From the NCBI RefSeq assembly GCF_002796985.1, contig NZ_PEKX01000012.1, forward strand, positions 62,001 to 126,000: a DNA stretch of 64,000 bases. The letters run 5' to 3'. The notes under the pieces were generated by a model. The model ran no database searches, was not told the DNA's origin, and saw only the letters and a list, made by a program, of their open reading frames with translations. Positions within the stretch are counted from its first letter, which is position 1, and every line of letters begins with the position of its first letter. This document shows, piece by piece, positions 27,744-36,495 of the stretch. The translations under genes were made by a program, and so were the position numbers. This DNA is from Pseudomonas sp. Its GTDB lineage: Bacteria; Pseudomonadota; Gammaproteobacteria; Pseudomonadales; Pseudomonadaceae.

Positions 27744-27767
27744 ATCCATAACCATTTGGTTATGGAT
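27744..27767. promoter_or_regulatory. PcaQ operator (ATAACC-N4-GGTTAT)
   Basis: A perfect 10-bp-arm palindrome, ATCCATAACC-N4-GGTTATGGAT. The core equals the PcaQ site ATAACC-N4-GGTTAA described in Sinorhizobium, with a symmetric right half. It overlaps the TAA stop codon of pcaQ (27760-27762) and lies about 100 bp upstream of pcaH. Confidence 0.85.
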
Positions 27768-28689
27768 AAGCACCCTCACGGTACGCTTCCCCCACCTCGC
27801 GCAGCACCTCCAGGCACCAGTGCGCGCCGAGCGAAAGCGGCAGCGTCGAGTTACTGCAAACGCCCACCGAACCGCCCGGTTCCTGCACGTCCAGCGGCAG
27901 TTCGACGATCTCGCCGGAGCGCAGGTCCAGGCGCACCGAATCCAGCGGGGCGATCCACAGCGCGTCGCTGGTCAATACATAACGGCGGCTGAGCACCGTG
28001 GACAGGGTTTCCAGCCGGCGACGCGGCTGGCCGAGGCCGCTCTGCACCAGCAGGCTGTCGGCAGACTTGCGGATGGTGGTACCGGCCAGCGGCAGCACCA
28101 GCGGCCAGTCGTCCAGCGCCGAGGGCGGCAGCGGGCGGCCCAGCAGCGGGTGGCCGGCACGGGCCACCAGGGTCATGGATTCGCTGTACAGGTGCTCGAA
28201 GGCGAGCCCCTGGATCTGCGGGCTCTCGGTCATCCGGCCGACCACCAGGTCCAGCTCGCCCACGCGCAATTGCGAGAGCAGGTGCGCGCTGGGCCCAGTC
28301 ACCACACTGACCACCAGCGCCGGGTGGCGCTCGTGCAGGCGCCGCACCGTTTCCGGCATCAGCAGGCTTTCCACAGTGGAAAGCACGCCGAGGCGCACCG
28401 TGCTGGAGGCGTACTCGCCGCCGCGCAGGCTGTTCACCCCGTCGCGCAGCGCCTGCACGCAGGGGCCGGCGTAGCGCAGGAAGGCCGCGCCCGCCTCGGT
28501 CAGGCTGGCGCCGCTCTTGCCGCGCTCGAACAGGCTGGCTGCGAGCAGGTCCTCCAGCTCCTTGAGCGTCTTCGAGATGGCCGGCTGGCTCACCGCCAGG
28601 GCGTCCGCCGCGCGGGCCAGGCTGCCCTGGCGAGCCACTTCGAGGAAACACACCAGGTGGCGGAACTTGATACGCGAATCGATATTCAT
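27760..28689 (-). CDS. pcaQ: LysR-type regulator of protocatechuate dioxygenase genes
   Basis: A 309-residue LysR protein. The N-terminal helix-turn-helix is RIKFRHLVCFLEVARQGSLARAADALAVSQPAISKTLKELED, typical of PcaQ and GbpR-like regulators, and the effector domain follows. It lies directly upstream of pcaHG in the same direction (P. aeruginosa has the same pcaQHG order) and its expected operator is found between them. It probably responds to a pathway intermediate such as carboxymuconate. The pobR stop lies 6 bp upstream of its ATG, so pobR and pcaQ may share a transcript. Confidence 0.92.
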   Translation of the reverse strand: MNIDSRIKFRHLVCFLEVARQGSLARAADALAVSQPAISKTLKELEDLLAASLFERGKSGASLTEAGAAFLRYAGPCVQALRDGVNSLRGGEYASSTVRLGVLSTVESLLMPETVRRLHERHPALVVSVVTGPSAHLLSQLRVGELDLVVGRMTESPQIQGLAFEHLYSESMTLVARAGHPLLGRPLPPSALDDWPLVLPLAGTTIRKSADSLLVQSGLGQPRRRLETLSTVLSRRYVLTSDALWIAPLDSVRLDLRSGEIVELPLDVQEPGGSVGVCSNSTLPLSLGAHWCLEVLREVGEAYREGAYP

Positions 28690-28695
28690 AGCGGC

Positions 28696-29577
28696 TCAAC
28701 GCGGCTCGCGGAAGGCGCGGGGCGAAACCCCGGCGTAGCGCTTGAAGAATCGGGAGAAGTAGGCGGGTTCGGAGAAGCCCAGGCTGTCCGACACCTGCTG
28801 GATGGTCATGGCTGTGTACACCAGGTTGCGCTTGGCCTCCAGCAGCAGGCGCTGGTGGATCATCTGCAAAGCCGACTGCCCGGCCAGCCGCCGGCACAGC
28901 GCGTTGAGGTGCGCGGCACTGATACCCAGCGCCGCCGCGTAATGTTCGATGGGCCGGTGTAAACGGAAGTCCTGCTCCAGCAGGCGGGAGAACCCATGCA
29001 CATGTTCGACGCCGCGATCCTGCTGGCTCGCCTGGGCACGGGCCTGCTCCAGCGCCCGGCGGCTGAGCCAGACCAGCAGCATATTGAGCAGCGATTGCAG
29101 CATGAGGTCGCGGCCCGGCGCTTGCCCGGCGTACTCGCGCTGGATGGACTCGAACAGCCCATCCAGCTGGCGCTTGCCCTCGCCCACGGCAAAGCACACC
29201 GGCTGCTCCAGCACCGTACTTTGCAGCAGGCCGCCGAGCTGCTCGGCCAGCGGCAGGCCCATGCTCAGCACCCAGCCCTGCACGTCCTCGGCGAAGCGGA
29301 AGCCATGCACCGCCAGCGCCGGCGTGACCTGCAGCGAAGCCTCGCGGACCGGCGTCACCCGCCCCTCCACTTCCAGCTCCGCCGCGCCGGATTGCACATA
29401 CAGCAGCTGCACCAGGTCGCCGTGGCGATGCGGGCGGATTTCCCAGTCGTGCAGGCGGCTGCGCGAGGCAATGGATTCGCAGTGGATCAGGTCCGGCGTC
29501 GGCCACACCGTCGTTTCGCCATACAGGCGGAACACCGGGACCGGCGTGTCAGCACGTTGTTCGATCACCGCCCACAT
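28696..29577 (-). CDS. pobR: AraC-family activator of pobA
   Basis: 293 residues from ATG giving MWAVIEQRADTPVPVFRLYGE; a TTG five codons earlier (29592) is the alternative. The N-terminal cupin-like sensor (IRPHRHGDLVQLLYVQSG, residues ~49-66) and the C-terminal AraC domain (RPIEHYAAALGISAAHLNALCRRLAG ... IQQVSDSLGFSEPAYFSRFFKRYAGVSPRAF) match the Pseudomonas AraC-type PobR, which responds to 4-hydroxybenzoate. It is divergent from pobA, with a 105-bp shared control region. Confidence 0.9.
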   Translation of the reverse strand: MWAVIEQRADTPVPVFRLYGETTVWPTPDLIHCESIASRSRLHDWEIRPHRHGDLVQLLYVQSGAAELEVEGRVTPVREASLQVTPALAVHGFRFAEDVQGWVLSMGLPLAEQLGGLLQSTVLEQPVCFAVGEGKRQLDGLFESIQREYAGQAPGRDLMLQSLLNMLLVWLSRRALEQARAQASQQDRGVEHVHGFSRLLEQDFRLHRPIEHYAAALGISAAHLNALCRRLAGQSALQMIHQRLLLEAKRNLVYTAMTIQQVSDSLGFSEPAYFSRFFKRYAGVSPRAFREPR

Positions 29578-29682
29578 CCATGAAAAATCCAAGAAGACTG
29601 TTGGAAATTACCTTCAAACGCCGATCCCATCCACAAAAAATGCAGGAGACAAAAACAACAGCGCTCTCCAAGGAGCCACCCC

Positions 29683-30867
29683 ATGAAGACTCAAGTCGCC
29701 ATCATCGGCGCCGGCCCGGCCGGTCTCCTGCTCGGCCAACTGCTGCACAAGGCCGGTATCGATACCGTCATCCTCGAACGCCAGACACCCGACTACGTGC
29801 TCGGCCGCATCCGCGCCGGCGTGCTCGAACAGGGCACCGCCGACCTGCTGCGCGAAGCCAATGCCGGTGCGCGGATGGATGCCGAAGGACTGCTCCACGA
29901 CGGCTTCGAACTGGTCCTCAATGGCCGCCGTGAGCGCATCGACCTCAAGGCCCTCACCGGCGGCAAGCAGGTGATGGTCTACGGCCAGACCGAAGTCACC
30001 CGCGACCTGATGCAGGCCCGCGAGGCCTGCGGCGCGATGAGCGTGTACGAAGCCGCCGACGTGGAGCTGCATGACGTCACCAGCGAAAAGCCCTACCTCA
30101 CTTTCACTCACCAGGGCGAACAGGTGCGCCTGGACTGCGACTACATCGCCGGCTGCGACGGCTTCCACGGTGTGGCCCGGCGCAGCATTCCCGCCGAGCG
30201 CCTGAGCATCTTCGAGCGCGTCTACCCGTTCGGCTGGCTCGGCCTGCTCAGCGACACCCCGCCGGTCAACCACGAACTCATCTACGCCAGCAGCGAACGC
30301 GGCTTCAGCCTGTGCAGCCAGCGCAGCGCCAGCCGCAGCCGCTACTACCTGCAGGTGGGGCTGGAGGAGAAGGTGGAGGACTGGTCCGACGAACGCTTCT
30401 GGGACGAACTCAAGCGCCGCATTCCCGAAGACGCCGCGCGCCAGCTGGTCACCGGGCCATCGCTGGAAAAGAGCATCGCCCCGCTGCGCAGCTTCGTGGT
30501 GGAACCGCTGCAGTACGGCCGGCTGTTCCTCGTCGGTGATGCCGGGCACATCGTCCCGCCCACCGGCGCCAAGGGCCTGAACCTGGCGGCCAGCGACGTC
30601 GATGCCCTGCACCGCATCCTGGTGAAGGTCTACGGCGACGGCCGCACCGACCTGCTGGAACAGTATTCGCCCATCGCCCTGCGGCGCATCTGGAAGGCCG
30701 AGCGCTTCTCCTGGTGGATGACCTCGATGCTGCACCAGTTCCCCGACAGCGACGCCTTCACCCGGCGCATGCTGGAAACCGAGCTGGACTACTTCCTAGG
30801 TTCCGAGGCCGGCCGCACGACCATCGCGGAGAACTATGTGGGGCTGCCGTTCGAGGAAGTGGTCTGA
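29683..30867 (+). CDS. pobA: 4-hydroxybenzoate 3-monooxygenase
   Basis: A 394-residue FAD monooxygenase, exactly the classic PHBH length. FAD motifs are GAGPAG (residues 9-14), the DG motif GCDGFHG (~158-164) and LVGDAGHIVPPTGAKGLNLA (~284-303). It hydroxylates 4-hydroxybenzoate to protocatechuate with NADPH, feeding PcaGH. The AAGGAG ribosome site is clear. Confidence 0.97.
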   Translation: MKTQVAIIGAGPAGLLLGQLLHKAGIDTVILERQTPDYVLGRIRAGVLEQGTADLLREANAGARMDAEGLLHDGFELVLNGRRERIDLKALTGGKQVMVYGQTEVTRDLMQAREACGAMSVYEAADVELHDVTSEKPYLTFTHQGEQVRLDCDYIAGCDGFHGVARRSIPAERLSIFERVYPFGWLGLLSDTPPVNHELIYASSERGFSLCSQRSASRSRYYLQVGLEEKVEDWSDERFWDELKRRIPEDAARQLVTGPSLEKSIAPLRSFVVEPLQYGRLFLVGDAGHIVPPTGAKGLNLAASDVDALHRILVKVYGDGRTDLLEQYSPIALRRIWKAERFSWWMTSMLHQFPDSDAFTRRMLETELDYFLGSEAGRTTIAENYVGLPFEEVV

Positions 30868-30906
30868 TGTCCCGCTGGCCGGACAGGGTGCGAGGCTCTT
30901 GACCTC

Positions 30907-31110
30907 GTAGGAGCGAAGCTTCTAAGCGATCCGGCCGACAGGCCGGTGCAAGCGACGACGGTCCCGGCTGCACCGGGATTTCGCGGAGAAGCTCCGCTCC
31001 TACAAAAAGCTCCAACTCCGAAGCACGACCTGTAGGAGCGAGCTTGCTCGCGAACCGCCTGGCAACGGAATTACCGGCGAAATCCATTCGCGAGCAAGCT
31101 CGCTCCTACG
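30907..31110. repeat. Two REP-type pairs downstream of pobA
   Basis: GTAGGAGCGAAGCTTC.. (30907-30929) pairs with TTTCGCGGAGAAGCTCCGCTCCTAC (30979-31003), and the common GTAGGAGCGAGCTTGCTCGCGAA (31032-31055) pairs with its inverse (31087-31110). Apart from these and the leader of the next gene, the 310-bp stretch shows nothing. Confidence 0.8.
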
Positions 31111-31177
31111 AAAAACCCCACCATCTATCCTTACCCCTCCAGCCACGCCGCTCGCCGCGACACCGCCGGAGGCCGCC

Positions 31178-31645
31178 ATCGACCCGGACGAAGCGAACTT
31201 CCTCAGCTACCTGCTCGCCGAAAGCGGCGACGGCGACGCGCGCGCCTTCGCCACGCTGTACCGCTGCACCGCCGCGCGTCTCTACCCGCTGGCGCTGAAA
31301 CTGAAGACCGATCAGACAGAAGCCGACACCTTGCTGGTCGACACCTACCTCCACGTCTGGACCGACGCCGACCGCTACCACCCCACGCGCAGCACCGCGC
31401 TGGACTGGATGATCGCCCTGCTCTATCAGCTCGCCGACCGCCCCTCCCCGCCACCCAGCGACGAGCCCTGGCCGGAACTGCCGCCGCCGGACGAACTCTG
31501 GCCTGCCATCCACGCACGCCTTCCCGATGACGAGGGCGATAGCCCCGGCCTGCGCTGGCCGCTGATCATCGCCAGCGTGGTCGGCGTGCTGATCGGCGCG
31601 GTGATCTGCCTGAGCCTGCTGCTAGAACTGCGGCCCGCACATTAG
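31178..31645 (+). CDS. Sigma-region-2-like protein with C-terminal membrane helix; no standard start codon
   Basis: The reading frame gives about 155 residues from ATC at 31178, which has GGAGG five bases before it (31168-31172). There is no ATG, GTG or TTG in this frame between the previous stop (30923) and TTG 31331, and that TTG would cut the domain. Residues ~17-83 (GDGDARAFATLYRCTAARLYPLALKL..., LLVDTYLHVWTDADRYHPTR) resemble sigma-70 region 2 of ECF factors. Region 4 is missing; instead there is a Pro-rich linker and a hydrophobic helix (WPLIIASVVGVLIGAVICLS) near the C-terminus. Codon use is ordinary for this genome. The product may be a membrane-bound sigma-like regulator or a decaying ECF gene. 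Confidence 0.5.
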   Translation: MDPDEANFLSYLLAESGDGDARAFATLYRCTAARLYPLALKLKTDQTEADTLLVDTYLHVWTDADRYHPTRSTALDWMIALLYQLADRPSPPPSDEPWPELPPPDELWPAIHARLPDDEGDSPGLRWPLIIASVVGVLIGAVICLSLLLELRPAH

Positions 31646-31662
31646 GCGCTTGGCTGAAAGAC

Positions 31663-31752
31663 GATGGGTATCGCTTCGCCCCACGCCATCCTACGACGTG
31701 CCACGTGCCCGCCTCGGAGCTCTCCGTAGGATGGGTGGAGCGCGATACCCAT
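31663..31752. repeat. GATGGGTATCGC / GTAGGATGGGTGGAG repeat pair
   Basis: GATGGGTATCGCTTCGCCCC..ATCCTACG (31663-31695) and GTAGGATGGGTGGAGCGCGATACCCAT (31726-31752) are the two half-elements of the family seen at 21 kb, 25 kb, 39 kb and 41 kb, here in back-to-back order. The rest of the gap to 31906 holds only the cytochrome gene leader. Confidence 0.8.
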
Positions 31753-31906
31753 GCTGTCGCTCTTCGAAGAAAGCCAGAAACAACCCACCCCAGCCCCGTA
31801 ACCCGCCATAAAAACCCCGAACGCCGTACGGCATTACCTTGCCAAGCCGCCGCGTACTTGGCATAAACGTCCGATTCTTTTTCGCACACATAACAAGGAA
31901 GTTTCG

Positions 31907-33817
31907 ATGCGCATTCTCGGACGCGTCCTACTTGCAGTCCTGCTGCTGCTCTTGCTCGTCGGCGGCGTCATCGCCTGGTACACCGCGCATCCCAATCTTC
32001 CGGACTACACCCCGCCGCAGAAGATGATCCACCTTGAGGAGCAGTGGTCCAAACAGGACCGCGAAACCTACTACTACACGCCCCAGGGCACCCAGGTGAA
32101 GGGCCTGCGCTACGACTGGTTCACCCACCTCGAGCAGCCCTTCAACAAGGGCAAGTTCGCCAGCCCGGAAAACCTCGCGCGCTTCGGCTTCCTCATCGAG
32201 CCCGAGCAGATCGGCCGCGCCCCCGACGACACCCTGGCCGCCACGGCCAAAAACCCCGGCAACCTGCCCGTGGGCTTCGCCCGCCACCAGGACGGCGAAA
32301 CCGGCGCGTGGTACCTCGACATTACCTGCTCCGCCTGCCACACCGGCGAGCTGCGCTATAAAGGCACCGCCGTGCGCATCGACGGCGGCGCGGCCATGCA
32401 CTCCATCGCCTCCACCGTGCCCACCCTGCGCGGCGGCGCATTCGGCCAGGCGCTGGGCGCCAGCCTCGCCTCCACCTACTACGTGCCGTGGAAGTTCGAC
32501 CGCTTCGCCAAGGGCGTGCTGGGCGACAGCTATCCCAAAGGCAAGGCCGCGCTCAAGCGCGACGTGCGCAACGTGCTCGGCACCCTCGTCTCCACCGCCT
32601 GGAACGACACCCACCGCGGCCTCTACCCGACCCTCGAAGGCCCCGGCCGCGCCGACGCCTTCGGCCGCATCGCCAACAGCGTGTTCGGCGACGGCATCGA
32701 CGCCTCCAACTACCGCGTCGCCAACGCCCCGGTGAACTACCCGCAGGTGTGGGACATCTGGAAATTCGACTGGGTGCAGTGGAACGGCTCGGCCATGCAG
32801 CCCATGGCGCGCAACATCGGCGAAGCCCTCGGCGTCGGCGCCACGCTGCGGATGTTCGAGAGCGACGGCAAACCGGTGATGGGCGATGAGCGCTACGCCT
32901 CCAGCGTGCGCCTGCGCGACCTCTACACCCTCGAAGAGACCCTCAAGCAACTCAAGCCGCCGGCCTGGCCGAAGGACGTGTTCGGCGAAGTCGACCTGAA
33001 GAAGGCCTCCCAGGGCCGCGCCCTGTTCCAGGCCAACTGCGTGTACTGCCACGGCCCGCATGTGAAGGAGCCCGGCGCCAAGGACTACATCGCCCCGGCC
33101 CGCGTGCCCGAGTGGCGCATGAAGATGGTCCCCACCAGCGAGATCGGTACCGACCCGACCACCGCCGACAACATCGCCGACCACACCTTCGACGTGCGCC
33201 CGCTCAAGCTCAAGGCCGAAGAATTGCAGGGCATGAACGTCCACCTGTACCCGCAGAGCGACGTGCCGCTGGACTTCTCGAAGATTTCCGCCGCCAAGGG
33301 CCTGGCCTACGTCACCGCCTTCGTCGAGCAGCGCGCCTACCGCGACGCGCACATCGGCGCGGAGCAGCAACAGGAAATGAACGGCTACGGCCTGCCCATC
33401 GGTGTGCAGGAACTGCGCGCCTACAAAGCCCGCCCGTTGGACGGCATCTGGGCCACCCCGCCCTTCCTGCACAACGGCTCGGTGCCCAACCTGTTCCAGA
33501 TGCTCTCGCCAGTGGCCGAGCGCGACAGCCAGTTCTGGGTCGGCAGCTTCGAGTACGACCCGAAATATGCCGGCTACCGCACCGAGCGCTTCCCCGGCGG
33601 CTTCCTCTACAAGACCAGCGTCACCGGCAACAGCAACGGCGGCCACGAATTCCGCGACGGCTGCCGCAAGGACGGCGCCATCGGCCGCGCCCTGTCGCCG
33701 GAAGAACGCTGGGCGCTGGTGGAATACCTGAAGGTGCTGGGCAACCCCGAGTACGAAAACAAACTCGACCCGAACGTCCCCACCCCGCCGTGGACACCGG
33801 GGCCGAAGTGCGAATGA
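31907..33817 (+). CDS. Membrane-anchored dihaem cytochrome c (RoxA/10S-DOX-like or peroxidase-like)
   Basis: A 636-residue protein with an uncleaved or signal helix at residues ~5-24 (LLAVLLLLLLVGGVIAW) and two c-type haem sites, CSACH at ~141-145 and CVYCH at ~378-382. The C-terminal part (GIWATPPFLHNGSVPNLFQML) is the conserved MauG/CcpA-like turn, also present in RoxA rubber oxygenase and in the P. aeruginosa fatty-acid dioxygenases PA2077/PA2078. It acts in the periplasm. Its exact substrate is not known. The catalase-like gene 260 bp downstream suggests linked peroxide or lipid-hydroperoxide chemistry. Confidence 0.75.
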   Translation: MRILGRVLLAVLLLLLLVGGVIAWYTAHPNLPDYTPPQKMIHLEEQWSKQDRETYYYTPQGTQVKGLRYDWFTHLEQPFNKGKFASPENLARFGFLIEPEQIGRAPDDTLAATAKNPGNLPVGFARHQDGETGAWYLDITCSACHTGELRYKGTAVRIDGGAAMHSIASTVPTLRGGAFGQALGASLASTYYVPWKFDRFAKGVLGDSYPKGKAALKRDVRNVLGTLVSTAWNDTHRGLYPTLEGPGRADAFGRIANSVFGDGIDASNYRVANAPVNYPQVWDIWKFDWVQWNGSAMQPMARNIGEALGVGATLRMFESDGKPVMGDERYASSVRLRDLYTLEETLKQLKPPAWPKDVFGEVDLKKASQGRALFQANCVYCHGPHVKEPGAKDYIAPARVPEWRMKMVPTSEIGTDPTTADNIADHTFDVRPLKLKAEELQGMNVHLYPQSDVPLDFSKISAAKGLAYVTAFVEQRAYRDAHIGAEQQQEMNGYGLPIGVQELRAYKARPLDGIWATPPFLHNGSVPNLFQMLSPVAERDSQFWVGSFEYDPKYAGYRTERFPGGFLYKTSVTGNSNGGHEFRDGCRKDGAIGRALSPEERWALVEYLKVLGNPEYENKLDPNVPTPPWTPGPKCE

Positions 33818-33837
33818 GCCGCGCCGGACTGCTCTTC

Positions 33838-33989
33838 GTAGGAGCGAGCTTGCTCGCGAACAGCCCCGGCAGCTCCGGCGTTGGGCGGGTTCGCGAGCAA
33901 GCTCGCTCCTACAGATGCCCCACGCTCCGCAGCACCGCCTGAACACCGATCCGCCCCCTCTCCCTTCAGGGAGAGGGCCAGGGAGAGGG
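33838..33989. repeat. REP-type pair plus GAGAGGG repeat
   Basis: GTAGGAGCGAGCTTGCTCGCGAAC (33838-33861) and its inverse (33889-33912) are followed by CCCTCTCCCTTCAGGGAGAGGG-containing sequence (33954-33989), related to the long element between pcaF and pcaB. This fills most of the 263-bp gap between the cytochrome and catalase-like genes. Confidence 0.8.
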
Positions 33990-34080
33990 AAACACCCCGC
34001 ACCAGGCCCACCCCGCTACACCCGCAAGGGCCAGGGAACGGAATCCCCTCCATAAAAAGAACACCAAAGGACCCCGTGCC

Positions 34081-35241
34081 ATGCGCTCCCTGCTCACCCG
34101 AATCTGGCTCTTCCTCGGCAAATGGCTCGGCCGTCTGCTCCTCGCCGTCGCCGCCATCGGCCTGCTCGGCTGGGGCATCGGCAGCCTCTACTACGCGTGG
34201 AAATTCTCCGGCCCCGTCTCCGCCCAGGAAGAAATCCCGGCGGGCGAAGCCCAGCTCACCCAGGCCATCATCGAAGACGCCGTGCGCATCGTCGAACAGC
34301 ACCGCGACAACACCCGCGTACTGCGAGACGCCCACGCCAAGGCCCACGGCTGCGTGAAGGCCGAAGTCACGGTCAGCAGCGACCTCGCTCCCGGCCTGCG
34401 CCAGGGTGTGTTCGCCGAGCCGGGGCACAAATGGGAGGCGATGGTCCGCTTCTCCAACGGCAACGCCTATCCGCAGTTCGACAGCGCCCGCGACGCCCGC
34501 GGCATGGCCATCAAACTGCTCGACGTGCCCGGCGCCAAGCTGATGCCCGGCAAAGGCCACGACACCGAACAGGACTTCGTCATGTTCAACCACTCGGTGT
34601 TCTTCGTCCGCGACGTCGCCGAATACCGGCAGAACTTCGCCGCGCAAGCCAGCGGCCAGAAGGTCGCCGCGTTCTTCCCCAGCTGGAAGCCGAGCACCTG
34701 GGAAATCCGCCACTTGATCATCGCACTGCAAACCCTCGCCCCCGCCCCGAGCAGCCCCCTGCAAGCCGGCTACAACGGCATCGCCCCCTACAAGCTGGGC
34801 GAGGCAAACAACATCAAGTACCGCGTCATCCCGCTGAGCGAAGGCTGCCCGGCCTACCAGTTGCCCAAGCTCAACGAAAAGCTGCCCAACTTCCTGCGCA
34901 CCGCCATGTACCAGCAACTCTCGGTCGACCGCACCCCCGCCTGCTTCGCCCTGCAAGTGCAGAAACAGGACCCGAGCCAATACATGCCCATCGAAGACGT
35001 CAGCGTCGAATGGAGCGAGAAGGACGCGCCCTTCCAGACCGTCGCCACCGTCAGCATCCCGGCCCAGGACTTCGACAGCCGCGAGCAGAACCTCGCCTGC
35101 GACAACCTCTCCTACAACCCGTGGCACGCCCTCCCCGAACACCGCCCGATTGGTGGAATCAACCGGCTAAGGAAGGCGGTTTATGAGGCGGTGAGTGTTT
35201 ATCGGCATGAGCGGAATGGATTGAATGACCAGACACACTAA
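34081..35241 (+). CDS. Membrane-anchored catalase-family haem protein
   Basis: 386 residues with an N-terminal membrane helix (residues ~18-42, LLLAVAAIGLLGWGIGSLYYAW) and a catalase fold. HAKAHGCVKAEVTV supplies the distal histidine region, VRFSNGNAYPQFDSARDARGMAIKLLDV is the catalase core block, and the C-terminal RPIGGINRLRKAVYEAVSVYRHERN carries the expected proximal Arg/Tyr. It is shorter than true catalases (about 480-750) and belongs with the small SrpA-like catalase-related proteins, which often act as peroxidases. The active site probably faces the periplasm, next to the dihaem cytochrome. Confidence 0.82.
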   Translation: MRSLLTRIWLFLGKWLGRLLLAVAAIGLLGWGIGSLYYAWKFSGPVSAQEEIPAGEAQLTQAIIEDAVRIVEQHRDNTRVLRDAHAKAHGCVKAEVTVSSDLAPGLRQGVFAEPGHKWEAMVRFSNGNAYPQFDSARDARGMAIKLLDVPGAKLMPGKGHDTEQDFVMFNHSVFFVRDVAEYRQNFAAQASGQKVAAFFPSWKPSTWEIRHLIIALQTLAPAPSSPLQAGYNGIAPYKLGEANNIKYRVIPLSEGCPAYQLPKLNEKLPNFLRTAMYQQLSVDRTPACFALQVQKQDPSQYMPIEDVSVEWSEKDAPFQTVATVSIPAQDFDSREQNLACDNLSYNPWHALPEHRPIGGINRLRKAVYEAVSVYRHERNGLNDQTH

Positions 35242-35307
35242 AATCATCCAAACAATATTAATCAATGGACATGTGCCAAACACGATTCTTTAATTTGGAG
35301 TTGAGCA

Positions 35308-36495
35308 ATGAAACGCACCTCGCACAATCCAGATCAATATATATTCTCCTTTAGACAAATCGCTAGTAATGGGAAGAAAAAAATTGGAATACTACTTGGG
35401 GCAGGCGCACCGGTCAGCATAAACATCAGCAAAGACGAAACATGGAAGTCGCTTATACCAAACCTTGCCGGCCTAACGAAAATAGTAAAAGAAAAATTAA
35501 GCGCCGACGACCTCTCAGCCTACAACTCACTAGAATCATCAATTTCCGAACCAAACTTAGAAAAGGTGCTTAGCAAAATAAGAACAATTTCTGAGGTGAT
35601 CGGCGAGAATAAAATAAACAATTACAACTCAACAGACTACCAAAATCTCTCCGAAAACATATGCAACGCAATTAGAGATGAAGTAGACCAAGTGCTCCCT
35701 GTCGGACAGAACCCCTACACCGAGCTAGTTTCATGGATAAATGGTATTTCCAGAAAATATGGGGTTGAAATATTTACCACGAACTATGACCTACTCCTTG
35801 AACAGGCCTTAGAGCGCGCCAAAACACCGTATTTTGATGAATTTAGCGGCTCTGATAGCGCTTTTTTCGACCCGTCTACAATTTCTCGAAATGACCTTCC
35901 TCCAAGATGGGTGAGGCTATGGAAATTGCACGGCTCAATTGGTTGGGAAAAGAACAACAAAAATGAAGTGACAAGGATACCTAGATCAAAAACCGCAAAT
36001 ATGGTCTATCCCTCGCACATCAAGTACGACCAGACTCAAGCTGCCCCATTTTCGTCTCTCTTCGAGCGATTGAAAAACTTCATCCTAGAACCGGACACGC
36101 TTCTCCTCTCAACTGGATTCTCTTTCGCGGACGCCCACATATCCTCAAAATTACTTGAAAGCCTCCTAGCGAACCCATCATCTGCTCTATTCGCATTCCA
36201 GTACGGAAACCTTGAGAGCGAAATATACATTAAAGACCTGGCAATTAAATGCCCGGGAATTAGTGCCTATTGCCGAGACGGAGCAGTTATCAATGGCACC
36301 GAGGCAAGGTGGAAAATCGGCAGTCTACCTGCCCGAAACTGGAAGAACTTCAGGGACGAGTATTACAAAGACGAACAATTCCTATTGGGTGACTTCAGCA
36401 TGCTCTCAAGATTTCTAGCAGCCGCAGGTGCTGAATACACCTTAGAAACGATAAGCGTAACTGAGGAGGAGCCGGAAAATGCACCAGATGAATAA
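35308..36495 (+). CDS. SIR2-domain NADase-type protein (SIR2-HerA defence)
   Basis: A 395-residue protein with a SIR2-like Rossmann core. ILLGAGAPVSI (residues ~28-38) is the NAD-binding GAGxS-like loop. FTTNYDLLLEQAL (~151-163) is the TxNxD motif, and LWKLHGSIGW (~204-213) carries the catalytic histidine. The coding sequence is strongly AT-rich with codons unlike its neighbours, showing recent transfer. It overlaps the HerA-type ATPase gene. SIR2 plus HerA pairs are known antiphage systems in which the SIR2 subunit depletes NAD after infection. That role is by family, not shown here. Confidence 0.88.
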   Translation: MKRTSHNPDQYIFSFRQIASNGKKKIGILLGAGAPVSINISKDETWKSLIPNLAGLTKIVKEKLSADDLSAYNSLESSISEPNLEKVLSKIRTISEVIGENKINNYNSTDYQNLSENICNAIRDEVDQVLPVGQNPYTELVSWINGISRKYGVEIFTTNYDLLLEQALERAKTPYFDEFSGSDSAFFDPSTISRNDLPPRWVRLWKLHGSIGWEKNNKNEVTRIPRSKTANMVYPSHIKYDQTQAAPFSSLFERLKNFILEPDTLLLSTGFSFADAHISSKLLESLLANPSSALFAFQYGNLESEIYIKDLAIKCPGISAYCRDGAVINGTEARWKIGSLPARNWKNFRDEYYKDEQFLLGDFSMLSRFLAAAGAEYTLETISVTEEEPENAPDE

